From Pigmentiphaga humi (GTDB lineage: Bacteria; Pseudomonadota; Gammaproteobacteria; Burkholderiales; Burkholderiaceae_B): a DNA stretch of 64,000 nucleotides. Under the pieces are notes generated by a model. The model was not told the origin of the DNA, searched no databases, and saw only the letters and a list, made by a program, of their open reading frames with translations. Each line of letters begins with the position of its first letter. Position 1 is the stretch's first letter. The position numbers and the translations under genes were made by a program. The stretch spans positions 62,001 to 126,000 of the forward strand of contig NZ_UWPJ01000024.1 of NCBI RefSeq assembly GCF_900606115.1, in the 5' to 3' direction. Positions 34,533-42,579 of the stretch are shown here, in pieces.

Positions 34533-35531
34533 ATGCATAGTCTGACGGATTTAAAGAAGGTTTCGAAGCACGCCGTGTTCTGCCTTGCCGCCGTTGCAGG
34601 CTGTGGCATGGCCCAGGCCGAGTCCAGCTATCCCGACCGCCTCATCATGCTCGTCAGCGCCTATCCTCCCGGCGGCGTGACGGACACCTCGGGCCGCATC
34701 GCCGGCGAGATCCTCACCGAGAAACTCGGCCAGCCGACGATGCTGGAGAACAAGCCCGGCGCCTCGGGCATGATAGGCAAGCAATACGTGGCGCGCGCCA
34801 AACCCGACGGCTATACGCTGAGCAGCGGCGGCCTGGGCGGCAACGTCATTCCCGCCGTCACGATGAAAGGCCTGCCGATCGACGTCGCCAAAGCCTTCGT
34901 GCCGGTAGCGGGCATCTCCGGATTCGCCAATGTCCTGGTGGTCGGCCCCAATTCGCCGGTCAAGAGCGCCAAGGACCTGGCAGCCTACGCGCACAAGAAA
35001 GGCACGGTGACGGCCTCCTCGAACGGCGTGGGCACCTCGGCCCACCTCACCACCGAGCTGTTTGCGTTGAAGACGGGCATCAAGTTCGAGCACGTGCCGT
35101 ACAAGGGCGGCACCGAAGCGCAGATCGGCATCGCCAACGGCGACCTCGACTTCGGCTTCGCCAACATGACCTCCGCCGTCCCGATGATCAAGGCCGGCAA
35201 GCTCAAGGCCCTGGCCGTGACCGGCGCCGAACGCGCGGACCAGTTGCCGGACGTTCCCACGATGAAAGAAGCCGGCTTCCCGGATTTCGTGGTGACGAGC
35301 TGGCTGGGACTCTACGCTCCGGCCGGCACGCCGCCCGAGGTCGTCAAGAAGATCGGCGACACCGTCGCCGCGGGAATGAAGGAGCAGAAGTATGTCGCCA
35401 AGGCCAAGGCCGCCGGCATGGACCCGATGCCGATGAACGCCGAGGAGTTCGCCGCCTTCAACGACGCCGAGCTGCAGCGCTGGGGCGACATCGCCAAGCA
35501 GGCCAACATCTCGCTCGATTTCGGCAAATAA
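34533..35531 (+). CDS. Bug/TctC-family periplasmic solute receptor
   Basis: The 332-residue protein has a longer N-region and a signal peptide ending near residue 30 (GCGMAQAES). It carries MLVSAYPPGGVTD, TMLENKPGASG and KPDGYTL. It is the last gene of the dehydrogenase-dehydratase-cupin operon, 22 bases after the cupin, and is followed after 19 bases by a LysR gene. The receptor probably binds the substrate of this pathway. Confidence 0.93.
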   Translation: MHSLTDLKKVSKHAVFCLAAVAGCGMAQAESSYPDRLIMLVSAYPPGGVTDTSGRIAGEILTEKLGQPTMLENKPGASGMIGKQYVARAKPDGYTLSSGGLGGNVIPAVTMKGLPIDVAKAFVPVAGISGFANVLVVGPNSPVKSAKDLAAYAHKKGTVTASSNGVGTSAHLTTELFALKTGIKFEHVPYKGGTEAQIGIANGDLDFGFANMTSAVPMIKAGKLKALAVTGAERADQLPDVPTMKEAGFPDFVVTSWLGLYAPAGTPPEVVKKIGDTVAAGMKEQKYVAKAKAAGMDPMPMNAEEFAAFNDAELQRWGDIAKQANISLDFGK

Positions 35532-35550
35532 GTCCAGCGTGCCGGGTGCC

Positions 35551-36477
35551 ATGAGCCAGCTCCTCGACCATTTCGATCTCAACCTGCTGGTGGTGTTCGA
35601 GGCACTCTACCTGGAACGCAACGTCACCCGGGCCGGCGAGCGCATCGGCATGTCCCAGCCTTCCATGAGCCATGCCTTGAACCGGCTCAGGAAGCAGACC
35701 GGCGATGCCCTGTTCACGCGCGTCGGCGGCGAGATGTATCCGACGCGCTACGCCCAGCAGATGGCGTCCAACGTGCTGCAGGCGCTGGAACTGCTGCGGG
35801 CGGGGATGGACCGCGTCAACGATTTCGACCCGGCCACCTCGCAGCGCACGTTCAAGCTGCTGATGTCGGATTTCGCCCAGTTGCTGGTGATCCCGGCGCT
35901 GCTCTCGCGCATCGCCGAGACGGCACCCAACGTCAAACTGGAAGTCAGCAGCATCGGGCGCGAACACTATCGCGACGCGCTCGAATCGGGCGAGGCGGAT
36001 CTCGCCGTCGGCCACTTGCAGGAATTGCAGAGCGGCTTCTACCAGCTGGGCCTGTTCGTGGACGAGCACGTTTGCGTGCTGGGCCCGAAGTCGGCGTACC
36101 GGGGCGACAGCATGTCCCTCGACGCTTATCTGCAGGCCAATCACGTGCTGGTCACCGCCAACAAGACCGACATCAACATCGACAAGGAACTGGCGCGCCA
36201 AGGCCTGCACCGGCAGATCCGGCTGCGCGTCCCGAGCTACCTGCTCCTGCCGGCCATCATGGCCGAGACCGACATGTTCGTGACCGTGCCGCGCGTGATC
36301 GCGCGCCGCGTCATCGCCCAGGCGGGCGGGGGCAGGCAACTGCCGCTGCCGTTCAAGACGCCGCAGGTCAACCTGCGGGCCTTCTGGCACGTGGGCATGC
36401 ACAGCGACTCGGGCAACCGCTGGCTGCGCGGCATGGTCGCGGGCCTGCCCTCCCTGCCCCGCCCCGAAGCGCCCTGA
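35551..36477 (+). CDS. LysR-family regulator (NodD/NahR-like group)
   Basis: The 308-residue protein starts at ATG 35551 (MSQLLDHFDLNLLVVFEAL), which fits the D-L-N-L-L start of the NodD/NahR/PcpR group better than GTG 35539. The helix-turn-helix contains NVTRAGERIGMSQPSMSHALNRL in two parts. This group typically responds to aromatic acids or flavonoids. It converges on the aldehyde dehydrogenase gene (10 bases between ends) and is a likely activator of the preceding operon, of the UbiD operon, or of both. Confidence 0.92.
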   Translation: MSQLLDHFDLNLLVVFEALYLERNVTRAGERIGMSQPSMSHALNRLRKQTGDALFTRVGGEMYPTRYAQQMASNVLQALELLRAGMDRVNDFDPATSQRTFKLLMSDFAQLLVIPALLSRIAETAPNVKLEVSSIGREHYRDALESGEADLAVGHLQELQSGFYQLGLFVDEHVCVLGPKSAYRGDSMSLDAYLQANHVLVTANKTDINIDKELARQGLHRQIRLRVPSYLLLPAIMAETDMFVTVPRVIARRVIAQAGGGRQLPLPFKTPQVNLRAFWHVGMHSDSGNRWLRGMVAGLPSLPRPEAP

Positions 36478-36486
36478 GCTCCCGCC

Positions 36487-37917
36487 CTACATGGCCTGGT
36501 AGGCAGTCTTGACGGTGGTGTAGAACTCCACCGCATAGCGGCCCTGCTCGCGCGAGCCGTAGCTGGATGCCTTGCGGCCGCCGAACGCGGCGGTGTAGTC
36601 CACGCCCGCGGTCGGACAGTTGACCATTACCATGCCGGCCTCGGCGTGGCGCCGGAAATGCTGCGCATGCTTGAGCGAGGTCGTGCAGATGCCCGCCGAC
36701 AGCCCGAAGGGCGTGTCGTTGGCCACGGCCAGGGCTTCCTCGTAGTCCTTCACGCGGATCACCGCGGCCACCGGACCGAAGATCTCCTCGCGCGCGATGG
36801 TCATGTCGTTGCGCACCTCGGTGAACAGCGCGGGCTGCAGGTAGAACCCCCTGGTCGCGCGCTCGAGCGGCGCGCCGCCCCAGGCCAGATGCGCCTCGCC
36901 GCGGCCGATGTCCAGATAGCGCAGGTCCTGCTCGTACTGGCGCTGGTCCACCACCGGGCCGATGGTCGTGCCGGGCTTGCGCGCATCGTCCACCACCTGG
37001 GCCGCCAGGGCCTCGGCCAGGCCGGCAACGAACCTGTCGTGAATGGCGTCCTCGACGATGAGGCGCGAGGACGCCGTGCAGCGCTGCCCGGTTCCGTAAT
37101 AGGCGCCATCGAGCGCCACTTGCACGGCCCGGTCGATATCCGCGTCCGCCAGCACCACCAGCGGATTCTTGCCGCCCATCTCCATCTGCACCTTGGCCCC
37201 GCGCGCCGCCGCGCCTTGCAGCACCTTGGCCCCGGTCTCCACGGAGCCCGTGAAGCTGATCGCGTCCACGCCGGGGTTGTCGATGATCTCCGCGCCCACC
37301 ACGGAACCGCGTCCCATGACCAGGTTGAAGACTCCCGGCGGCGCGCCCGCCTCGTGGATGATGCGGGCCAGTTCCCAGGCGCAGCCGGGCACGAGGTCGG
37401 CGGGCTTGAGCACGACGGCATTGCCCCAGGCCAGGGCCGGCGCGATCTTCCAGGTGGGAATGCCGATCGGGAAATTCCACGGCGTGATCAGCCCGACCAC
37501 GCCGACCGGTTCGCGCGTGACCTGGATCTCGATCCCCGGCCGGCTGCTGTCGTAGCGCTCGCCCGGGCCGCGCAGCGCCTCGCCCGCATAGAAGCGGAAG
37601 AGCTGGACCGCGCGCAGCACCTCGCCGGCGGCTTCGCGCAGCGTCTTGCCCTCCTCGCGCGCCAGCAGATCGGCCAGCTTGCCGGCCTCGGCCTCGATGC
37701 CGGCAGCCACCTTGTACAGCAGGTCCGCCCGCGCCTGCGGCGGCGTCAGCCCCCAGGCCTTGCCGGCGCCGCGCGCGGCGGCGATGGCGTCGCGGCAGTC
37801 CGCGACCGTCGCGCGCGCATACTCGCCGATGACGTCGCCGAGATCGGAAGGATTGATGTTGAGGAACGGCTCGCCCGTCCGCCATTCGCCGCCGATGAGA
37901 TTGGGATGCAGGGCCAT
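36487..37917 (-). CDS. Aldehyde dehydrogenase, 2-oxoglutarate-semialdehyde dehydrogenase-like
   Basis: The 476-residue protein has all NAD(P)-dependent ALDH residues: Asn148 (TPWNFP), Glu246 (MEMGGKNP) and Cys280 (GQRCTASS). The C-terminal part (CPTAGVDYTAAFGGRKASSYG) is of the type seen in 2,5-dioxovalerate (2-oxoglutarate semialdehyde) dehydrogenases and related aldehyde dehydrogenases. It follows the UbiD-family gene by 20 bases in one operon. Here it may oxidise the aldehyde made after decarboxylation or after C-C cleavage. With an IlvD-type dehydratase nearby it could finish a Weimberg-like route. Confidence 0.9.
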   Translation of the reverse strand: MALHPNLIGGEWRTGEPFLNINPSDLGDVIGEYARATVADCRDAIAAARGAGKAWGLTPPQARADLLYKVAAGIEAEAGKLADLLAREEGKTLREAAGEVLRAVQLFRFYAGEALRGPGERYDSSRPGIEIQVTREPVGVVGLITPWNFPIGIPTWKIAPALAWGNAVVLKPADLVPGCAWELARIIHEAGAPPGVFNLVMGRGSVVGAEIIDNPGVDAISFTGSVETGAKVLQGAAARGAKVQMEMGGKNPLVVLADADIDRAVQVALDGAYYGTGQRCTASSRLIVEDAIHDRFVAGLAEALAAQVVDDARKPGTTIGPVVDQRQYEQDLRYLDIGRGEAHLAWGGAPLERATRGFYLQPALFTEVRNDMTIAREEIFGPVAAVIRVKDYEEALAVANDTPFGLSAGICTTSLKHAQHFRRHAEAGMVMVNCPTAGVDYTAAFGGRKASSYGSREQGRYAVEFYTTVKTAYQAM

Positions 37918-37937
37918 GATGAGGTCGGTCCTTGGAA

Positions 37938-39434
37938 TCAGTCTTCGTGGAAATGCGTGATGGAAGGCGCAGCGCCCGGCAGTCCCAGTTCGGCCCAGCG
38001 CGCGGCCACGCGCTCGTAGGTGCCGCGCGACAGGCGCGCCCGCCTGGACTGCGTGGCGCGATACCGGTGCGGCAGGCAGGCGTCGATCAACGCCTTGGAG
38101 CCATAGGGACGCGCGTCGGGCGCCAGGCTCGGGTCGGTTCGGTAGGACCACGTCTTGCGCAGGATGTCGATATCGTCGGCCGGGTTGGAATGCACGCTCA
38201 TCGCCCACATCACCTCGCCGATATTGGTGGGATCCACGTCGTCGTCCACCGCCACGATCCAGCGGATCACGTAGGCCGCGGCCGGACATTGCGCGGCCAG
38301 CGCCAGCACCTGCGCCACATGGCCGGCATAGAGCTGCTTCATCGACACCACCATCAGCCCTGCGGCCGACGCGGATGCGGGATAGACGTAGACGCCGGCG
38401 ATGCCCGGCACGCCCATCGCATCCAGGTTGTCCCAGACGCGGGCCGAACGCATGACGGCGTGGTACTCGCCGATCTCGCACGACGGCCAGGTAGCCATCA
38501 GCGCGGCCGTAAGGATGGGGTTGTGGCGGTAGTGCACGCGTTCGACCTGGATCACCGCGCGCAAGTCCGTCTTGCCCGAGTAGTAGCCGTGGAACTCGCC
38601 CAGCGGCCCTTCACGCTCGACGTCGTCCGGGTGGATGAAGCCCTCGACCACCATCTCGGCCCGCGCCAGCAGCGGCAGATCCGAAAGATCGGCCGCCGTC
38701 ACCTGCATGGGCTCGCCCGCCAGCCCGCCGGCCGCGTCGATCTCGCTCTCCCCGTGGGCGTAAACCTGCGTGGCCGCGATGAACATGGCCGGATCCACGC
38801 CATAGGTCGTCACGACCGGACACGGCAGGCCCCGCTTCCACCAGGCCTCGCAGTTCTGCGCGCCGTGGCGCCCCGGCACCATGTTCAGCCCCAGGCGGCG
38901 CGGGCCGTGCAGCATCTGCCGATACACCCCGCCATTGACCACGCCCGTGTCGGGATTCCGGATGAACGTCACATTGCCCGTGCCGAGATACCGCCCGCCG
39001 TCGCCGGGCCAGAACTTGGGCGCGGGAAAGCGGGTTAGATCGATGTCGTCGCCCGCCAGCGTCGTCTCGCGCACCGGCGCGGCCGCGGCAGCCACCTCCA
39101 CCGGCGCGATGCGGCGGCTGCCTATCCTGCGTGTCTCGGTAACCAGCTCGCGCACCGGCAGCGCGGGATCCAGCCCTACCGCCAGCGCGTACCGCTCCTT
39201 CGAAGCCGCCAGCATGTTCGACAACACCCGCGCCCCCATGCCGTCGCCCGTGAGCTTGTCGAACAGGAACGCGGGCGACCCCGGCTGCCGGCTGCCCAGG
39301 AAGGTAATGGCGGACAGCTCTTCGACCGGATCGACCTCGGCTCCGATGCGCGCCAGGCCGCCGTGTCGTTCGACGAGGTCGAGCCAGGAACGCAGGTCGC
39401 GCGATGACGAAGCGGGAGCGGTATCGGGAGGCAT
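37938..39434 (-). CDS. UbiD-family prenylated-FMN decarboxylase
   Basis: The 498-residue protein starts at ATG 39434 (MPPDTAPASSSRDLRSWLD), with AAGG upstream. UbiD features include the N-terminal RDLRSWLDLVERHGGL, the TGNVTFIRNPDTG and PGRHGAQNCEAWWKRG cofactor region, and GPLGEFHGYYSGKT around the catalytic Glu. Such enzymes decarboxylate aromatic or alpha,beta-unsaturated acids (for example phenolic acids). They need prenyl-FMN from a UbiX-type transferase, which is not in this window. With the downstream aldehyde dehydrogenase it forms a two-gene operon transcribed from the atypical region at 39435-39780. Confidence 0.9.
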   Translation of the reverse strand: MPPDTAPASSSRDLRSWLDLVERHGGLARIGAEVDPVEELSAITFLGSRQPGSPAFLFDKLTGDGMGARVLSNMLAASKERYALAVGLDPALPVRELVTETRRIGSRRIAPVEVAAAAAPVRETTLAGDDIDLTRFPAPKFWPGDGGRYLGTGNVTFIRNPDTGVVNGGVYRQMLHGPRRLGLNMVPGRHGAQNCEAWWKRGLPCPVVTTYGVDPAMFIAATQVYAHGESEIDAAGGLAGEPMQVTAADLSDLPLLARAEMVVEGFIHPDDVEREGPLGEFHGYYSGKTDLRAVIQVERVHYRHNPILTAALMATWPSCEIGEYHAVMRSARVWDNLDAMGVPGIAGVYVYPASASAAGLMVVSMKQLYAGHVAQVLALAAQCPAAAYVIRWIVAVDDDVDPTNIGEVMWAMSVHSNPADDIDILRKTWSYRTDPSLAPDARPYGSKALIDACLPHRYRATQSRRARLSRGTYERVAARWAELGLPGAAPSITHFHED

Positions 39435-39780
39435 GGCGAGCCTTGGGAAGAGTCTGCGGGAAGAGGTCAATCAAGCTGCGTATCGGCAAACTCTACCGAA
39501 GAACCCGGTTGGATCACATGTCCTGGAGTGAATACTGGGTATGGCGGTCGCGCATGGCCCGTCCAGCCCTGTCAACAATGCCGCTGCTCCGAAATCGATT
39601 GTGATACGATCGCACGTTGTTGACGGGTCGCCGCCATGCAGGCCCCGTATGACCCGAGCCCGGCGTCGTCCTGCTCGTGGTCCGGCAGCGAACGGGCTGC
39701 TCAAGCCGCCTTTGGCGCAATGCTGCAAGAAGTCTTGGCCCAGGCCTTCGCCGGGTCCGTCACTGGTTGGAGAGGACGCT
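39435..39780. other. Divergent intergenic region, no convincing gene
   Basis: This stretch separates the UbiD operon from the polyamine genes. Open frames exist on both strands but none has a ribosome site or protein-like composition that I can support. Base use is less G/C-biased than in the genes around it. It contains an inverted repeat GTCAACAA (39571-39578) with TTGTTGAC (39617-39624), spaced by 38 bases, possibly a regulator site for the UbiD promoter. Confidence 0.5.
39571..39624. promoter_or_regulatory. Spaced inverted repeat upstream of UbiD operon
   Basis: GTCAACAA and its exact reverse complement TTGTTGAC lie 38 bases apart, about 140-190 bases upstream of the UbiD start at 39434. 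TTG/CAA-rich half-sites are common for GntR- and LysR-type proteins. No regulator can be assigned. Confidence 0.35.
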
Positions 39781-39975
39781 ATGAGTCGTGACGCCCTCTT
39801 CCAATTGGGGATCGTTCTAGCATCGCTGAACACTACCCAAACGGAAGACAGAACTATTTCGGCCGGAACGCGAACGGCACTCGCGTCGATGCCGCATGAG
39901 CCTGCTCTGTCGTTCGGCGAAACCAGCAGGCGCACGCCGGCACCGCCACCTCATTACGGCCGAATGCGCACCTGA
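39781..39975 (+). CDS. Small ORF before polyamine genes, possible leader peptide or SpeD-like N-terminal fragment
   Basis: The frame encodes 64 residues beginning MSRDALFQLGIVLASLNTTQ. GGAGAGGA lies 4-12 bases before ATG 39781. Codon use is visibly less G/C-biased at third positions than in the flanking genes. From memory, the starts of rhizobial S-adenosylmethionine decarboxylases contain a similar ALFQLG...QTED pattern, but no decarboxylase body follows here and I could not check this. The stop codon lies in a small perfect hairpin (39973-39990), and the carboxynorspermidine decarboxylase gene starts 140 bases later. It could be a regulatory leader peptide for the polyamine genes, a remnant, or a free small protein. 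It may also not be translated. Confidence 0.45.
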   Translation: MSRDALFQLGIVLASLNTTQTEDRTISAGTRTALASMPHEPALSFGETSRRTPAPPPHYGRMRT

Positions 39976-39990
39976 GACGCACCCGTCTCA
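39973..39990 (+). other. Hairpin abutting the small ORF stop
   Basis: TGAGACG-CACC-CGTCTCA is a perfect seven-base-pair stem with a four-base loop, beginning on the stop codon of the small ORF. No T-run follows. In the leader of the polyamine genes it could act in attenuation or pausing; this is inference. Confidence 0.45.
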
Positions 39991-40114
39991 AATACGCCAC
40001 CGCCCGCCCTCGGCACGGCCGGACTCCGGATCGATCGCCGACTGCGGAAACCACCCCAAACCCGGAATCATGCGCGCATGGCCTCGCGGCCACCATGCGC
40101 CACATCGCTTTGCC

Positions 40115-41218
40115 ATGCTGAAGACACCTTATTACCTCATCGACAAGCGCGCTTTGCTCCGCAACCTGGAGATCGTCCGCCGCGTCCGCGAGCAATCGGG
40201 AGCGAAAGTCCTGCTTGCGCTGAAGTGCTTCGCGACGTGGAGCGTCTTCGACCTCATGCGCGAGTACATGGACGGGACGACGTCGTCCTCGCTGTTCGAA
40301 GTCCGGCTGGGCCGCGAGAAATTCGGCGGCGAGACGCATGCTTACAGCGTGGCCTACGCCGAGCACGAGATCGACGCGGTGATCGCCAGCGCGGACAAGA
40401 TCATCTTCAATTCGCTCGGCCAGCTCGCACGCTACGCGGAGCGCGCCGCGGCGGCGGGGCTCCCGCGAGGACTGCGCCTGAACCCGGGCATCAGCGTCTC
40501 GGGCTATGACCTGGCCAACCCCGCCCGGCCGTTCAGCCGCCTGGGCGAAATGGACAAGGACAGGATCGGCCAGGCCATGCCGATGATCGACGGCTTCATG
40601 ATCCACAACAACTGCGAGAACCGCGATTTCCCCCGCTTCGATGCGCTGCTTGCCGAGGTCGAGCGCCGTTATGGCGACCTGCTTGGCCAGGTCGATTGGG
40701 TCAGCCTGGGGGGAGGGATTCATTTCAGCGGGCCGGATTATCCGCTGGACGCTTTTTGCGATCGGCTGCGCCGGTTCGCCGAGCGCTACGGCGTCCAGGT
40801 GTACCTGGAGCCGGGCGAAGCCGTGGTGGCGGACACCGCGACGCTGGAAGTCTCGGTGCTGGACGTCATGCACAACGAGAAAGACCTGGCCATCGTCGAT
40901 GCGGCGACCGAGGCCCACATGCTCGATCTGCTCATCTATCGGCTCAACGCGCGGGTGGAGCCGGACGCGGGCGCCCACCGCTACGTTGTCTACGGGAACA
41001 CATGCCTGGCAGGAGACGTGTTCGGCGAGTACGGCTTCGAGGAACCGCTCCGGCCGGGCTCCCGCATCTCGATCCGGGATGCCGCGGGATACACGATGGT
41101 GAAGAAGAACTGGTTCAACGGCGTGCGCATGCCCGCCATCGCCATCCGCGAGCTGGATGGCGAAATCCGACTGGTCCGCGAATTCTGCTACCAGGATTAC
41201 GTAGACAGCCTGTCGTGA
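40115..41218 (+). CDS. nspC: Carboxynorspermidine/carboxyspermidine decarboxylase
   Basis: The 367-residue PLP enzyme belongs to the alanine-racemase-fold decarboxylases. Lys37 (LLALKCFATW) is the Schiff-base lysine. GLRLNPGIS, MIHNNCENRDF, SLGGGIHFSGPDYP and the GNTCLAGDVFGEY motif (Cys near 300, catalytic from the other subunit) mark the NspC group, which removes the carboxyl from carboxynorspermidine or carboxyspermidine to give norspermidine or spermidine. I start it at ATG 40115 because family members begin with TPYYxxD; no good ribosome site precedes it, and ATG 40070 is an alternative. It forms a pair with the next gene, the usual partner enzyme. Confidence 0.9.
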   Translation: MLKTPYYLIDKRALLRNLEIVRRVREQSGAKVLLALKCFATWSVFDLMREYMDGTTSSSLFEVRLGREKFGGETHAYSVAYAEHEIDAVIASADKIIFNSLGQLARYAERAAAAGLPRGLRLNPGISVSGYDLANPARPFSRLGEMDKDRIGQAMPMIDGFMIHNNCENRDFPRFDALLAEVERRYGDLLGQVDWVSLGGGIHFSGPDYPLDAFCDRLRRFAERYGVQVYLEPGEAVVADTATLEVSVLDVMHNEKDLAIVDAATEAHMLDLLIYRLNARVEPDAGAHRYVVYGNTCLAGDVFGEYGFEEPLRPGSRISIRDAAGYTMVKKNWFNGVRMPAIAIRELDGEIRLVREFCYQDYVDSLS

Positions 41219-41253
41219 CGGGCTGGCTCGATTTTGATTGAACGAGGTCGAAG

Positions 41254-42519
41254 ATGAAACGAAACGTCCTGATCATCGGCGCCGGCGGGGTGGCGCACGT
41301 GGTTGCGCACAAATGCGCCCAGCACAACGCGGTTCTGGGCGAGGTCCATATCGCCTCGCGAACGCCGGCGAAGGCGCAGAACATCGTTCGTTCGATCCAG
41401 GCCCGACACGGCATGAACCACCCGGGCCTCGTCCAGGCCCACGGCCTGAATGCGCTCGATGTCCGGGCGACCGCCGCGCTCATCCGCGCCACCGGCGCCC
41501 GCATCGTGATCCAGGCGGGAACGTCGTTCCTGAACATGTCGGTGCTCGCCGCCTGCATCGAGACCGGCGCCGCGTACATCGACACCGCCATCCACGAAGA
41601 TCCCTCGAAGACCTGCGAAGCCCCGCCGTGGTACGCGAACTACGAATGGAAGCAGGCGCAGGCCTGCGCGGCGGCGGGGGTGACCGCCGTCCTGGGCGCG
41701 GGCTTCGACCCCGGTGTGGTCAACGCCTATGCGCGGCTGGCGGTGGATGAGCTGTTCGACGAGGTCCGGTCGATCGACATCATCGACACCAACGCGGGTT
41801 CCCATGAAAAATACTTCGCCACCAACTTCGATCCGGAGATCAACTTCCGCGAATTCACCGGGTCGGTCTGGTCATGGCAGCAGGGCCGCTGGCAAGAGAA
41901 CCGCATGTTCGAGGAACGCCGCGAGTGGGAGCTTCCCGTCGTCGGCCGCCAGACCACCTATCTGACCGGACACGACGAGATCCATTCGCTCTCGACCCAC
42001 CTGAACGTTCCGGACATCCGGTTCTGGATGGGCTTCAGCGATCACTACATCAACGTGTTCACCGTGCTGAACTCGCTCGGGCTGCTCTCCGAGAAGCCGG
42101 TGCGCACGGACGGCGGCCAGGAGGTCGTCCCGCTGAAGGTGGTGAAGGCCGTGCTGCCCGATCCGGCTTCGCTGGCCAGCTCCTACCAGGGCAAGACCTG
42201 CATCGGCGACCTGATCCGCGGCGTCAAGGACGGCAAGCCGCATGAAGCGCTCATCTACAACGTCTGCGATCATCAGGCTGCCTACCGCGAGGTAGGCAGC
42301 CAGGCCGTCTCCTACACCGCGGGCGTCCCGGCTGCCGCGGCGGCCCTGCTCATCGCCAGTGGGGTCTGGGACACCGGGAGCATGAACAATATCGAACAGC
42401 TTCCGCCGCGCCCGTGGCTGCAACTGCTCGAAACGATGGGCCTGCCGACGCGGATCCGCGATGCGTTCGGCGACCGCAAGCTCTTGAGCCCCTGCGGCGC
42501 GCTGCTGAAGGCCGCGTGA
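41254..42519 (+). CDS. Saccharopine dehydrogenase-family protein, carboxynorspermidine dehydrogenase-like
   Basis: The 421-residue protein begins with a Rossmann motif NVLIIGAGGVAHVVAHKCA and contains SRTPAKAQNIV after the second strand, which suggests NADP binding. The remainder (ACIETGAAYIDTA, LGAGFDPGVVNAYA, HDEIHSLSTHL) is of the saccharopine dehydrogenase type seen in carboxy(nor)spermidine synthases. These condense aspartate semialdehyde with diaminopropane or putrescine. It lies 35 bases after the nspC-type gene. Together the two make triamines without S-adenosylmethionine decarboxylase. It ends at a strong hairpin (42528-42549). Confidence 0.9.
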   Translation: MKRNVLIIGAGGVAHVVAHKCAQHNAVLGEVHIASRTPAKAQNIVRSIQARHGMNHPGLVQAHGLNALDVRATAALIRATGARIVIQAGTSFLNMSVLAACIETGAAYIDTAIHEDPSKTCEAPPWYANYEWKQAQACAAAGVTAVLGAGFDPGVVNAYARLAVDELFDEVRSIDIIDTNAGSHEKYFATNFDPEINFREFTGSVWSWQQGRWQENRMFEERREWELPVVGRQTTYLTGHDEIHSLSTHLNVPDIRFWMGFSDHYINVFTVLNSLGLLSEKPVRTDGGQEVVPLKVVKAVLPDPASLASSYQGKTCIGDLIRGVKDGKPHEALIYNVCDHQAAYREVGSQAVSYTAGVPAAAAALLIASGVWDTGSMNNIEQLPPRPWLQLLETMGLPTRIRDAFGDRKLLSPCGALLKAA

Positions 42520-42527
42520 CCACCGCG

Positions 42528-42549
42528 GGACCGCCCCTCGGGGCGGTCC
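42528..42549. terminator. Bidirectional terminator-like hairpin
   Basis: GGACCGCCC-CTCG-GGGCGGTCC is a perfect nine-to-ten-base-pair stem with a CTCG tetraloop. It lies between the stops of the convergent polyamine and TonB-receptor genes. No T-run follows on either strand, but position and stability support termination. Confidence 0.65.
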
Positions 42550-42579
42550 GTGACCTGGAAGGGCCTTCGTGAAAACCCG

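Noticed and set aside
39541-39780. An upstream in-frame extension of the small ORF
   Set aside because: The extension is Pro/Arg-rich without structure, and the ribosome site favours ATG 39781.
39471-39935. A 154-codon minus-strand open frame in the atypical region
   Set aside because: It has no ribosome site, motif or partner; the composition looks like unconstrained translation. It overlaps the small ORF, which has better start signals.
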